Shown here piece by piece: positions 24,082 to 32,864 of a DNA stretch of 64,000 nucleotides; positions within the stretch are counted from its first letter, which is position 1, and each line of letters opens with the position of its first letter. The position numbers were made by a program, and so were the translations under genes. Source of the DNA: G965197005 sp965197005 (GTDB taxonomy: Bacteria; Pseudomonadota; Gammaproteobacteria; Pseudomonadales; Oceanobacteraceae); NCBI GenBank assembly GCA_965197005.1, contig OZ239982.1, forward strand, positions 1 to 64,000. The letters are read 5' to 3'. The notes beneath the pieces are model-generated. The model did not search any database and was not told the origin of the DNA. It saw only the letters and a program-made list of their open reading frames with translations.

Positions 24082-25386
24082 ATGAAAATTGCGACTAAAG
24101 ATATGTGGAAGACAACTCCAATGACCATACCCAAAAAATTGGATATATCTATATGGCTTAATGATAAGCAATGCAAGAAGTTAAAATTAGGCTTGATACC
24201 AAAAGAAATGGAAGATAAATGGTTCGTGTATATAGATAACGAGCATTTGCACATGCATCGTTCTTGGACTGGTTATGAAATTTTCAAAGCAAAATTTAAA
24301 GCCATTAAAAAAGGCGGTTTAATAACCGAGCTTTGGGTCGAACAAAATAATGAAATATATGCTGACACAAAGGATAGCATTGTTATTTCAACATTTGAAA
24401 TGCTTATCAAATATCTTGCAAATAGAAAAATCAGTAACCCTGTAAAAGATGGAATTTTGGGCTTAGTGGTAGGAGATGCATTAGGTGTTCCTGTTGAGTT
24501 TAAAAGCAGAGAATATATGCAGCAAAATCCATTAAAAGAAATGTTTGGTTTTGGCGTACACAATCAACCATTAGGAACTTGGTCAGATGATAGTGCTTTA
24601 ACACTTTGCCTTGCTGATGAGTTAGCTAAAGAATTTAATTTGCAAAATATTGGTAATAGTTTTGTTAGATGGCTTTATGAAAATCACTGGACAGCCCATG
24701 GAACAGTTTTTGATATAGGCATTGCAACACAACAGGCAATCAAGCGATTAAAAAATGGAGAAGAAGCTGAGATGGCTGGAAATTGTGATGAGAATTCAAA
24801 TGGCAATGGTTCTTTGATGAGAATACTGCCATTGTTGCTTGAGATACAAAATCTAAAAAGCCTAAAAGCAAAATATGACATCGTTAAAAAAGTTTCAAGT
24901 ATCACTCACAGGCATATTAGATCTTGTTTGGCTTGTTTTTATTACTTAGAGTTTGCTGCATGCATTGCTTCTGATATGCCATATTCATTAATTCGGGCGT
25001 ACGAGGCTACAAATTATTCTTTTAACCAACTTGCTAAAGAACTCGCCATTAGCCCTCAGGAGATGAATTTGTTTGCACGAATTACAGATGGGAAATTATT
25101 TGATTTAGAAGAAAAAGATATTCAGTCATCTGGCTATGTCATACATACTTTGGAGGCTTCTATATGGTGTTTATTAACAACAAAATCTTATAAGCAAGCT
25201 GTTTTAAAAGCGGTCAATCTTGGAGAAGATACCGATACAACAGGTGCTGTAGTTGGTGGTTTAGCAGGGCTTTTTTATGGATTTGAATCAATACCTGAAA
25301 AATGGCTGGAACCAATTGCCAAAAAAGCAGATATTGAACGCCTAATTGACAGGTTAAGCGACAGATACCAAATAGCTCGGTGTTAA
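24082..25386 (+). CDS. ADP-ribosylglycohydrolase family protein with an extra N-terminal domain
   Basis: 434 aa. The C-terminal ~310 residues belong to the ADP-ribosylglycohydrolase family, which removes ADP-ribose from proteins or small molecules in a Mg-dependent reaction. The metal and substrate motifs look intact: GLVVGDALGVPVEF (~130), GTWSDDSALTLCLADEL (~165) and LGEDTDTTGAVVGGLAGLFYG (~380). The first ~115 residues form an extra module with KWFVYIDNEHLHMHRSWTGYEIF, whose role I do not know. No ADP-ribosyltransferase gene is adjacent. The gene lies alone between recX and hisG, flanked by AT-rich gaps, and could be acquired. Confidence 0.85.
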   Translation: MKIATKDMWKTTPMTIPKKLDISIWLNDKQCKKLKLGLIPKEMEDKWFVYIDNEHLHMHRSWTGYEIFKAKFKAIKKGGLITELWVEQNNEIYADTKDSIVISTFEMLIKYLANRKISNPVKDGILGLVVGDALGVPVEFKSREYMQQNPLKEMFGFGVHNQPLGTWSDDSALTLCLADELAKEFNLQNIGNSFVRWLYENHWTAHGTVFDIGIATQQAIKRLKNGEEAEMAGNCDENSNGNGSLMRILPLLLEIQNLKSLKAKYDIVKKVSSITHRHIRSCLACFYYLEFAACIASDMPYSLIRAYEATNYSFNQLAKELAISPQEMNLFARITDGKLFDLEEKDIQSSGYVIHTLEASIWCLLTTKSYKQAVLKAVNLGEDTDTTGAVVGGLAGLFYGFESIPEKWLEPIAKKADIERLIDRLSDRYQIARC

Positions 25387-25580
25387 TAAAATAGATAAAT
25401 GATAACAAGCTAAGAGCAAGACCATAGCATAAGCGATTAAAGATTGCAGTTTAAATGCGCTAACGGTTACCACGCATGTTAATCATCTGATTGCGATTAT
25501 CTTATTTAATGCGCTGATTTTAAAGTTTATATTATATATAAAATATAATCCAGTGCATACTAGGCATTAAATTGATGCGT

Positions 25581-26237
25581 TTAATCTTGTGCTTTGCGCT
25601 GGCGTTCAACAGCAAGAGCCATTTGCTCAATAATAGGTTGCAGTTGCGCATGCTTTACTTTGATGGCGGTGCGTCCTGCCACTAGGCGTGCACTAATTGG
25701 GGCAATCAGGTCTTTGGCTTCTAGTCCGTTGGCTTTTAGGGTGCTGCCAGTATCGACAATATCAACAATCATATCCGCAAGCCCCATGATGGGCGCAAGT
25801 TCCATACCTCCATAGAGTTTGATAATGTCCACCTGTTTTCCTTGACCAGCAAAGTAATGTTTGGCTATACGGGTAAATTTACTGGCTACTTTGAGTCGTC
25901 CTTGGGGCATGACGGCACCTTTTAAAGTGGCAGTCATAAGCCGACAGCAAGCGATATTTAGGTCTAGTGGTTCATATAGATGCTCACTGTTATATTCCAT
26001 TAGCACGTCTTTTCCTGCGATACCTAAGTCGGCAGCACCATATTCTACATAGGTAGGTACGTCGGCGGCTCGAATAACAATGAGGTTGATGTGTGCATGG
26101 TTGGTGGCAAAAATGAGTTTGCGACTTTTGTGTATGTCTTCTGCTGGGTAGATGTCTGCTTGCGCTAAAAGAGGCAAGGTATCATTTAAAATGCGCCCCT
26201 TGGATAGGGCAATGGTAATGGGCTGTTGTGTGTTCAT
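25581..26237 (-). CDS. hisG: ATP phosphoribosyltransferase catalytic subunit, short form
   Basis: 218 aa. It catalyses the first step of histidine synthesis, joining ATP and PRPP. Motifs: ITIALSKGRILNDTLPLL at the start, GAADLGIAGKDVLMEY and the PRPP-binding DIVDTGSTLKANGL. The short length lacks the C-terminal regulatory domain of the long form, so activity requires HisZ, which is not in this window. It lies 1 bp after murA, a common pairing. The usual next gene hisD is absent; a 194-bp AT-rich gap follows. Confidence 0.95.
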   Translation of the reverse strand: MNTQQPITIALSKGRILNDTLPLLAQADIYPAEDIHKSRKLIFATNHAHINLIVIRAADVPTYVEYGAADLGIAGKDVLMEYNSEHLYEPLDLNIACCRLMTATLKGAVMPQGRLKVASKFTRIAKHYFAGQGKQVDIIKLYGGMELAPIMGLADMIVDIVDTGSTLKANGLEAKDLIAPISARLVAGRTAIKVKHAQLQPIIEQMALAVERQRKAQD

Positions 26238-26238
26238 G

Positions 26239-27504
26239 TTAACCTGCTACTCGGCGTATTTTTGCGCCTAATCCTTGGAATTTTTCTTCAATACATTCAT
26301 ATCCTCGGTCAATATGATAAATGCGATTAACGTCGGTTTCGCCGGTGGCGACTAAGGCGGCTAATACCAGTGAAGCGGAGGCGCGGAGGTCAGTTGCCAT
26401 AACTGGCGCACCATGCAGTGAAGGTTTACCTTGAATGATGGCTTTGTTGCCATCAATGCGTATATCTGCACCCATGCGTACCAGTTCCTGTACGTGCATA
26501 AAGCGGTTTTCAAAAATGGTTTCAATCACTTCTGCGGTGCCGTCGCTTATGGCATTTAATACGACAAATTGTGCTTGCATATCGGTTGGAAAGTCTGGGT
26601 GCGGGGCGGTAATGACGTTGACAGCTTGGGGGCGTTTGCCTTGCATATCGAGCTCTATCCAGTCATCGCCTGTGGTAACGTTTGCACCAGCTTGTTGCAG
26701 TTTTTGTAGTACTGCTTGTAAGGTTTTGGGATCAGTTTTAAGGGTTTTTACCTTGCCTCCTGTAATGGCGGCGGCAACCAAGTAGGTGCCTGTTTCGATG
26801 CGGTCGGGCATCACATCGTGGGCGCAACCCTGTAAACTTTCTACGCCTTCAATTTGTATGCGTCCAGTGCCTGCTCCGCTTACTTTTGCACCCATGGCGT
26901 TTAGGCAGTTGGCAAGGTCTTCAATTTCTGGTTCTCGGGCAGCATTGTCGATGATGGTTGTACCATCGGCAAGAACCGCAGCCATCATGATATTTTCTGT
27001 GCCTGTGACGGTGACGGTATCAAAGCTAATTTGTCCTCCAGTTAACCGTCCATTGGGTACATGGGCTTTGATGTAACCATCTACTACTTCAACCTTTGCT
27101 CCTAAGGCTTGCATGCCTTGAATATGTAGGTTAACAGGGCGGCTACCAATGGCACAGCCGCCGGGTAAGGAGACTTCCGCTTGTCCATAGTGTGCAAGCA
27201 GTGGCCCTAACACCAAGATGGAGGCACGCATGGTGCGTACTAAATCGTAAGGGGCAACCTGACTGTGTACTTGAGCACAGTCTGCTTCTATTTGCATGTC
27301 TTCGTTAACGGAAACCTGTACACCCATGCAGCCAAGTAGTTCTAGCATGGTGGTAATGTCGTGTAGGTGCGGTAGGTTGCCTATACGCATGTTGCCTTTG
27401 GTTAATAAGGTGGCAGCTAAGATGGGCAGGGCGGCATTTTTTGCACCTGATATTTTAACTTCGCCGCTGATGGTATAACCACCTTGAATATTTAGTTTAT
27501 CCAT
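26239..27504 (-). CDS. murA: UDP-N-acetylglucosamine 1-carboxyvinyltransferase
   Basis: 421 aa. It performs the first committed step of peptidoglycan synthesis, transferring enolpyruvate from PEP to UDP-GlcNAc in the cytoplasm. KNAALPILAATLL near the N-terminus and PGGCAIGSRPVNLH with the catalytic, fosfomycin-reactive Cys are both present. Near the C-terminus, DLRASASLVLAALVATG and RGYECIEEKFQGLGA match MurA. The length is standard. The start overlaps the bolA stop by 8 bp. Confidence 0.97.
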   Translation of the reverse strand: MDKLNIQGGYTISGEVKISGAKNAALPILAATLLTKGNMRIGNLPHLHDITTMLELLGCMGVQVSVNEDMQIEADCAQVHSQVAPYDLVRTMRASILVLGPLLAHYGQAEVSLPGGCAIGSRPVNLHIQGMQALGAKVEVVDGYIKAHVPNGRLTGGQISFDTVTVTGTENIMMAAVLADGTTIIDNAAREPEIEDLANCLNAMGAKVSGAGTGRIQIEGVESLQGCAHDVMPDRIETGTYLVAAAITGGKVKTLKTDPKTLQAVLQKLQQAGANVTTGDDWIELDMQGKRPQAVNVITAPHPDFPTDMQAQFVVLNAISDGTAEVIETIFENRFMHVQELVRMGADIRIDGNKAIIQGKPSLHGAPVMATDLRASASLVLAALVATGETDVNRIYHIDRGYECIEEKFQGLGAKIRRVAG

Positions 27505-27760
27505 TATTTTTGTGCTCTATTTCTTGTGGCGTAAAGGTGTGAATGGTTAATGCATGTAGGCGACCATCAGAGATGGCATCATTTAATACCGCATAGACGA
27601 GCTGCTGACGTTTGAGTTTGCTTAGCCCTGCAAAGGCTTCGCCGACACCAGTTACTTGATAACTGTAGCCATCGCCTGCAACTTGCCAGTTGATGTCGGG
27701 GTGCTGTTCGTTTAAGCGTTGTTCAATAGTTGCTAGGGGTAAGGGAGAGAGGTTGCTCAT
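27497..27760 (-). CDS. ibaG: BolA/IbaG family protein
   Basis: 87 aa. A small BolA-fold protein, the IbaG type being associated with monothiol glutaredoxins and iron-sulfur handling. The conserved C-terminal patch LSKLKRQQLVYAVLNDAISDGRLHALTIHTFTP matches the family. Its position between mlaB and murA is the same as in E. coli. A 97-bp gap separates it from mlaB. Confidence 0.9.
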   Translation of the reverse strand: MSNLSPLPLATIEQRLNEQHPDINWQVAGDGYSYQVTGVGEAFAGLSKLKRQQLVYAVLNDAISDGRLHALTIHTFTPQEIEHKNNG

Positions 27761-27857
27761 AATGCTCTGTATTAAATTTTGTATTGGGTTATTTTAAAGC
27801 CGCCTATGATACCGTAAAACAGGTTTAAATAACTAATTCTTGCAAGGTTTTTTTATT

Positions 27858-28181
27858 CTAATTAGAGTTGTTTTTAATGAGATGCTCGCTAAATAGTTCA
27901 TCTAAATCGCTAAAGGCAATGATGTCGAGCAGTTTTTTGGGTGCGGATTGAATTTTTAGATGACGTTTATGGGTATGGGCAGTGCGTATCCATTCTAATA
28001 ATAAGGCAACAGAGACGGTACTGATTTTTTGCACTTGGCTTAGGTCTATAAGGATATCGCCATCGGTATTTTGAATAAAATCATTGCCTTGTTGTGCCAG
28101 CTCTTTGGCATTGCTCATTAATAAATCGCCATGTAGACGAATGAGGTTGTTTTCTGCTTTAAAATTTGCTGGTGTGTTCAT
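27858..28181 (-). CDS. mlaB: MlaB-like STAS-domain protein
   Basis: 107 aa. It is the cytoplasmic STAS subunit that stabilises the MlaFEDB ABC complex of phospholipid transport. The STAS fold is seen in IRLHGDLLMSNAKELAQQ, GDILIDLSQVQKISTVSVALLLEWIRTA and LKIQSAPKKLLDIIAFSDL, with the Ser/Thr-containing loop after DLSQVQK. It directly follows mlaD with a 4-bp gap, where mlaC would normally be. Confidence 0.88.
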   Translation of the reverse strand: MNTPANFKAENNLIRLHGDLLMSNAKELAQQGNDFIQNTDGDILIDLSQVQKISTVSVALLLEWIRTAHTHKRHLKIQSAPKKLLDIIAFSDLDELFSEHLIKNNSN

Positions 28182-28185
28182 TTGC

Positions 28186-28647
28186 TTACTTTGATGTTTT
28201 GCTAAAAATAAAACGGCTGATGAGTTCTTCTAGCACTAGAGCCGATTGGGTTTCTTCTAACCAATCGCCATCTTTTAGATATTCATCTTCTGCTCCTACG
28301 CTTAGTCCTATGTATTTTTCTCCTAATAGCCCTGAGGTTAAAATTGCGGCACTAGAGTCAATGCTGAGGTGTTTGATTTTGTCACGGTTAATTTCCATTT
28401 CAACTACGGCATTATACCACTTGGGGTCAAGATAGATGCGACTAACACGCCCTACATTAACACCTGAAATAGATACTTTGGCACGTTCGGTTAGGCCACC
28501 TAGGTTTTCAAAGCGTGCTTTTATTTTGTAAGTTTCGTGCGATTGCTGCAAGCTAATGCCGCTTACTCGCAATGCCATTAATACTAAGGCAATAATGCCT
28601 AATAGCATAAATAGTCCGACTAAAAATTCAAGATGGCGTATTTTCAT
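28186..28647 (-). CDS. mlaD: MlaD, MCE-domain periplasmic lipid-binding subunit
   Basis: 153 aa. It is an inner-membrane anchored MCE protein that forms a hexameric ring through which lipids pass to and from the MlaFEDB complex. A single N-terminal membrane helix (FLVGLFMLLGIIALVLMAL, ~9-27) precedes the MCE domain: YKIKARFENLGGLTERAKVSISGVNVGRVSRI and SGLLGEKYIGLSVG. The length is typical. It abuts mlaE (stop and start adjacent), showing tight operon structure. Confidence 0.95.
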   Translation of the reverse strand: MKIRHLEFLVGLFMLLGIIALVLMALRVSGISLQQSHETYKIKARFENLGGLTERAKVSISGVNVGRVSRIYLDPKWYNAVVEMEINRDKIKHLSIDSSAAILTSGLLGEKYIGLSVGAEDEYLKDGDWLEETQSALVLEELISRFIFSKTSK

Positions 28648-29430
28648 TTATATTCCTCCTAACATTAATGCGGTCATAATAAAATCTAAACCCAATAGGC
28701 TTAATGATGAGATTACGACGGTTTGAGTGGTGGCTTTGGCAATGCCTGCGGCGGTGGGTTTGCTTGCATAGCCTTGGTATACCGCTATCCAAGTTACAAC
28801 GAGTGCAAATACGAGGGACTTAATTATACCATTGAGTACGTCTGAAGAAAAATTAACAGAGGCTTGCATATTTCCCCAAAATACACCTTCATCAATACTT
28901 AGTAAGTCTACAGCGACAAATGCACCGCCCCAAATGCCAACCACATTAAAAATGGCGGCAAGTAAAGGTAAGCTAATTAATCCTGCTAAAAGCCGTGGAC
29001 GAATGACTCGTATAACGGGGTCTATGCCCATCATTTCCATCGCATCGAGTTGCTCGGTGGTTTTCATTAGTCCAATTTCTGCAGCCAGCGCTGAGCCTGC
29101 TCTTCCTGCAAATAATAAGCCCGCCAATACAGGTCCCAGCTCTCTGAGCAGGGTTAAAGAGACCATTGTGCCTAAGGCTGAGGTAGAGCCAAATTTAGAT
29201 AAAATATTGTAACCCTGTAGGCTTAACACCATGCCTACAAAAAAACCTGCCACCACAATAATACTTAAAGAGCGCACGCCTACGGCATAAATTTGGGCAA
29301 TTAGCAGGGGCACAAAGCCTTGTCTTGAATGCTCAAGGCGCAATGCGTGTACGAGCATTAGGGCTGCTTGCCCCATGGTTTTAATGCTGTTTATGCCTAT
29401 TTTTCCAAAAAATTGAATTTGAGTTTTCAT
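28648..29430 (-). CDS. mlaE: MlaE, ABC permease of phospholipid transport
   Basis: 260 aa. It is the membrane permease of the Mla complex that maintains outer-membrane lipid asymmetry. MlaE-family motifs include VLSLQGYNILSKFGSTSALGTMVSLTLLRELGPVLAGLLFAGRAGSALAAEIGLMKTTEQLDAMEMMGIDP, with the coupling segment EQLDAME. Several membrane helices are evident. It directly abuts mlaF and mlaD. Confidence 0.95.
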   Translation of the reverse strand: MKTQIQFFGKIGINSIKTMGQAALMLVHALRLEHSRQGFVPLLIAQIYAVGVRSLSIIVVAGFFVGMVLSLQGYNILSKFGSTSALGTMVSLTLLRELGPVLAGLLFAGRAGSALAAEIGLMKTTEQLDAMEMMGIDPVIRVIRPRLLAGLISLPLLAAIFNVVGIWGGAFVAVDLLSIDEGVFWGNMQASVNFSSDVLNGIIKSLVFALVVTWIAVYQGYASKPTAAGIAKATTQTVVISSLSLLGLDFIMTALMLGGI

Positions 29431-30237
29431 TTAGTTTGTCTCTAGAATTTCATCATGTAGGTTTTGGGCAGGATAATGAAATGCAACAGGACCATCTGGC
29501 AGCCCATGTAAAAACTGATTGACCTCAGGGAGCTTAGATTGCTTTAGCTCTAAGGGTGTGCCCATTGCTAAAACCTTGCCAGCAGATAAAATACAGACGT
29601 AATCTGCAATGCTACAAACTTCTAAGTTATGGGTTACTAATAAGCTGGTCACACCCAGTGCATGACTTAGATTGCTAATTAGCCTTAATACTACACCCAT
29701 AGCAATGGGGTCTAAGCCTGTAAATGGCTCATCGTACATCATTAATTCTGGATCCATAGCAATGCTACGTGCGAGTGCAATACGTCTTGCCATGCCCCCT
29801 GACAATTCACTGACTGGTAGTTGGGCTGCACCACGTAACCCGACCGATTCGAGCTTCATAAGCACTAGGTCACGAATGATGCTTTCTGGCAAATTGGTAT
29901 GTTCCCGCAGTGGAAAAGCGACGTTATCAAAAACATTTAAATCGGTGAATAAAGCACCTGTTTGAAACATCATGCCAATTTTATGTTGGCGCAATTTTAG
30001 CAGTTGGGATTTAGATAGCTCGGCTATATTTTGTTCTGCTAATACAATTTTGCCTGAATGTGGTTTGAGCTGTCCGCCAATGAGCTTTAGTAATGTTGTT
30101 TTGCCGGTACCGCTTGGACCCATTATGGCGGTAATTTTGCCCTTGGGAAAACGCACATTTAAGCCGCTATAAATGGGTTTACGCCCGTGTTTAAAGCTCA
30201 AATTTTCAATGTCTATGTAAGAATTGCTGTTAACCAT
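29431..30237 (-). CDS. mlaF: MlaF, ABC ATP-binding subunit of phospholipid transport
   Basis: 268 aa. It is the ATPase of the Mla system. Walker A GPSGTGKTTLL, the ABC signature SELSGGMARRIALAR, Walker B LMMYDEPFTGLDP and the switch His in VTHNLEV are all present. It is first in the mlaFED-mlaB-ibaG-murA-hisG series. The promoter should lie in 30238-30359, between it and divergent yrbG. No specific promoter was convincing there. Confidence 0.95.
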   Translation of the reverse strand: MVNSNSYIDIENLSFKHGRKPIYSGLNVRFPKGKITAIMGPSGTGKTTLLKLIGGQLKPHSGKIVLAEQNIAELSKSQLLKLRQHKIGMMFQTGALFTDLNVFDNVAFPLREHTNLPESIIRDLVLMKLESVGLRGAAQLPVSELSGGMARRIALARSIAMDPELMMYDEPFTGLDPIAMGVVLRLISNLSHALGVTSLLVTHNLEVCSIADYVCILSAGKVLAMGTPLELKQSKLPEVNQFLHGLPDGPVAFHYPAQNLHDEILETN

Positions 30238-30359
30238 GGTGCTGCTTATTAAAAAATAGTGTCATACCCTAAACGATATTCAGCAAATCTAAAAGTAAAA
30301 ATTGCAGCATTTTTTTGCATAGGTACAATGCAGGCTCTACTTATCATAAAGAGCGTATT

Positions 30360-31304
30360 ATGTTTATAGCTGTAGTTGCTGTTATTGTTGGTTTAATTGC
30401 GTTGGTCTGGAGTGCTGATCGCTTTGTTTTAGGGGCGGCATCTAGTGCGGCTAAATTGGGCATGTCACCTATGCTAATTGGTATTACCATTGTTGCCATT
30501 GGCACTTCAGCACCTGAAATGTTTGTCTCTACCATTGCCAGCTTAGATGGTATGGGTAATATTGCAATTGGTAATGCACTAGGCTCTAACATTGCAAATA
30601 TTGCCTTGGTACTGGGCGCAACGGCTTTAATTAGTCCAGTTCCTTTTCAGCGTGCATTGGTTCGTTTTGATATGCCGCTATTGCTTATTGTTAGTTTTAT
30701 TGGCGTTTATTGCCTGTATGATTTGCAGTTGGACATGCAAGATGCCTTGCTTTTAATTGCAACACTGATGGTAAGCATGTTTATACTTTATCAAAAAGAC
30801 AAGCACCGAGAGCATGCTGCTGAAGTTGATAATGAGTTTATCCATCAGGAATTAAGTCTTAAAGTCGCACTAGGCTGGGTGCTGCTAGGCATGGTTGTAT
30901 TAATTTTAAGCTCTAAATCTTTGGTTTGGGGAGCCTCAATAATTGCTCGCTATTTTGGGTTATCTGATTTGATTATTGGTCTAACCATTGTCGCTATTGG
31001 TACAAGTCTGCCTGAACTGGCCGCCTCTATTGCCAGTGCTTATCGTAAACAACATGATATTGCTATTGGTAATATTATTGGCTCTAACCTCTTTAATTTA
31101 TTGGCAGTTATGCCTATTCCCGGACTGTTTATGGCAACCTCCGTTGAAGCACCTGCGCTGTATCGTGATGCCAGTGTTATGCTTGGCTTAACGGTTGCGC
31201 TATGGCTGTTTTGTACGCTTAATTACAAGCAAAGAAAATTGGGGCGTATCATCGGTGCTTTATTGCTTGGTAGTTATGGCGTTTACTTAGCGGCACTTGC
31301 TTAA
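30360..31304 (+). CDS. yrbG: Calcium/sodium antiporter family protein (YrbG)
   Basis: 314 aa. A K+-dependent Na+/Ca2+ exchanger-like membrane protein. Two inverted alpha-repeats are clear: GITIVAIGTSAPEMFVSTIAS with GNALGSNIANIALVLG (~40-95), and GLTIVAIGTSLPELAASIASA with GNIIGSNLFNLLAV (~215-270). A TTG at 30315 would add 15 residues, but ATG 30360 gives the hydrophobic start expected of the family. Divergent from mlaF and upstream of kdsD, as in E. coli. Confidence 0.92.
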   Translation: MFIAVVAVIVGLIALVWSADRFVLGAASSAAKLGMSPMLIGITIVAIGTSAPEMFVSTIASLDGMGNIAIGNALGSNIANIALVLGATALISPVPFQRALVRFDMPLLLIVSFIGVYCLYDLQLDMQDALLLIATLMVSMFILYQKDKHREHAAEVDNEFIHQELSLKVALGWVLLGMVVLILSSKSLVWGASIIARYFGLSDLIIGLTIVAIGTSLPELAASIASAYRKQHDIAIGNIIGSNLFNLLAVMPIPGLFMATSVEAPALYRDASVMLGLTVALWLFCTLNYKQRKLGRIIGALLLGSYGVYLAALA

Positions 31305-31325
31305 AAAACTCAATAAGGATTAGTT

Positions 31326-32303
31326 ATGAATACATATTATGATTTTGATTTTCTGGACTCTGCCAAACGCACTCTGGCATTGGAAACACAAGCCTTACAA
31401 GCATTGCAACAAGAGCTGGATTTAGATTTTGCTCAAGCCTGCCAATTGATTTTAAATACGCAGGGCAAAATAATTGTAACAGGCATGGGTAAGTCTGGAC
31501 ATATTGGTAAAAAAATTGCTGCAACCCTTGCCAGTACGGGAACATCTGCCTTTTTTGTGCACCCAGGCGAGGCCAGTCATGGCGATATGGGCATGATTGG
31601 CAAAGAAGACTTAGTAATTGGTTTATCTAATTCTGGTGAAACCGCAGAGGTAACACAATTATTGCCGCTCCTTAAACGCTTAGGTACGCCTCTAGTGAGC
31701 ATTACCGGCAATCGGCAATCCACACTGGCACAATCAGCAGATGCCCATTTATACGGGGGTGCTGCCCAAGAAGCATGTCCATTAAATTTAGCACCCACAT
31801 CATCAACAACCTGCGCTTTAGTGATAGGCGATGCCTTAGCGATTGCACTACTTGAAGCAAAGGGCTTTAGTGCCGAAGATTTTGCTTTTTCTCACCCCTC
31901 TGGCGCACTAGGACGACGGTTATTACTTAAGGTTGCAGATATTATGCATGCAGGCGAAGAAATACCTGTGGTTAATTCAGGAGCAACCTTAAAAGAGGCA
32001 CTATTTATGATGACCGATAAAGGATTGGGTATGACCTGTATTCAGCAAGATGGAAAACCCATAGGTATTTTTACCGACGGAGACTTGCGCCGTGCCATTG
32101 ATAAGGGTATTGATATTCGAACCAGCTTAATTGAGCAAATGATGACCCATGAATTTACACAAATAAATAACCAGGCTCTGGCTATAGAGGCGGTCAATAA
32201 AATGCAAGAAAAAGCAATTAATGGTTTGCTGGTTACCGATGCAGAGCAAAATCTGGTTGGAGTTTTAAATATGCACGATTTACTCAAGGCGAAAGTGGTT
32301 TAA
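31326..32303 (+). CDS. kdsD: Arabinose-5-phosphate isomerase
   Basis: 325 aa. It converts ribulose 5-phosphate to arabinose 5-phosphate, the precursor of KDO for LPS. The SIS domain carries IIVTGMGKSGHIGKKIAATLASTGTSAFFVHPGEASHGDMGMI and LSNSGETAEV. Two CBS domains fill the C-terminal ~120 residues (VADIMHAGEEIPVV and MMTHEFTQINNQALAIEAVNKM). kdsC, which normally follows, is missing: lptC begins 4 bp after the stop. Confidence 0.95.
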   Translation: MNTYYDFDFLDSAKRTLALETQALQALQQELDLDFAQACQLILNTQGKIIVTGMGKSGHIGKKIAATLASTGTSAFFVHPGEASHGDMGMIGKEDLVIGLSNSGETAEVTQLLPLLKRLGTPLVSITGNRQSTLAQSADAHLYGGAAQEACPLNLAPTSSTTCALVIGDALAIALLEAKGFSAEDFAFSHPSGALGRRLLLKVADIMHAGEEIPVVNSGATLKEALFMMTDKGLGMTCIQQDGKPIGIFTDGDLRRAIDKGIDIRTSLIEQMMTHEFTQINNQALAIEAVNKMQEKAINGLLVTDAEQNLVGVLNMHDLLKAKVV

Positions 32304-32306
32304 CCC

Positions 32307-32864
32307 ATGAAAAAAATAGGGCTTTTAGCATTATTGGTGCTGGCGGTAATCTGGTTGAATTTTGTCGAGGAAGATGACCGTCCAAAACAACAAAAAAGCA
32401 TTGCAACTGGTGTTCAAGAAGCCAACTATTTTGCCACCCATATCACCCGTGAATTGTTTGCAGAAAATGGACAAAAACAACAAATTTTAATCGCAGCTCA
32501 AGCCAGACATTACACCAATAAAGATATTCTGCGCTTAGATGCGCCTAAATTAACGCAATTAGACAGTGATGAGCCTTGGCAAATATATGCAGATAAAGGT
32601 ACGCTCTATAATCAGCAGGGGCAGGTTGAAATGCGCCATAATGTGGTGGTTCACAATCCCCAAGGGGATACAACAACCTATACCAAATTGAGCACGGCAT
32701 ATCTGCTGTATCATAAGCAACAACAAATAGCAGAGACAGATGCGCCCGTTACTGTAATACAAAATAATGCAAGTACCTATGCCGTTGGTATGCGTATAGA
32801 ACTTAATACTAAAATGCTGTACTTTAAACAAGGAGTCATCAGTCGTTATGCGCCTAATCCCTAA
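32307..32864 (+). CDS. lptC: LptC, LPS export bitopic membrane protein
   Basis: 185 aa. It links the LptB2FG transporter to the periplasmic LptA bridge. A single N-terminal membrane helix (GLLALLVLAVIWLNFV) precedes a periplasmic beta-jellyroll (~40-180) with DAPKLTQLDSDEPWQIYADKGTLYNQQGQVEMRHNVVVHNPQG. The overlap with lptA is 17 bp. Sequence conservation is low in this family, so position between kdsD and lptA is part of the call. Confidence 0.88.
   Translation: MKKIGLLALLVLAVIWLNFVEEDDRPKQQKSIATGVQEANYFATHITRELFAENGQKQQILIAAQARHYTNKDILRLDAPKLTQLDSDEPWQIYADKGTLYNQQGQVEMRHNVVVHNPQGDTTTYTKLSTAYLLYHKQQQIAETDAPVTVIQNNASTYAVGMRIELNTKMLYFKQGVISRYAPNP

Noticed and set aside
23808..25500. Integron cassette around the ADP-ribosylglycohydrolase gene
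   Set aside because: The flanking dyads do not provide the paired RYYYAAC ... GTTRRRY core sites of attC, and no integrase gene is present.
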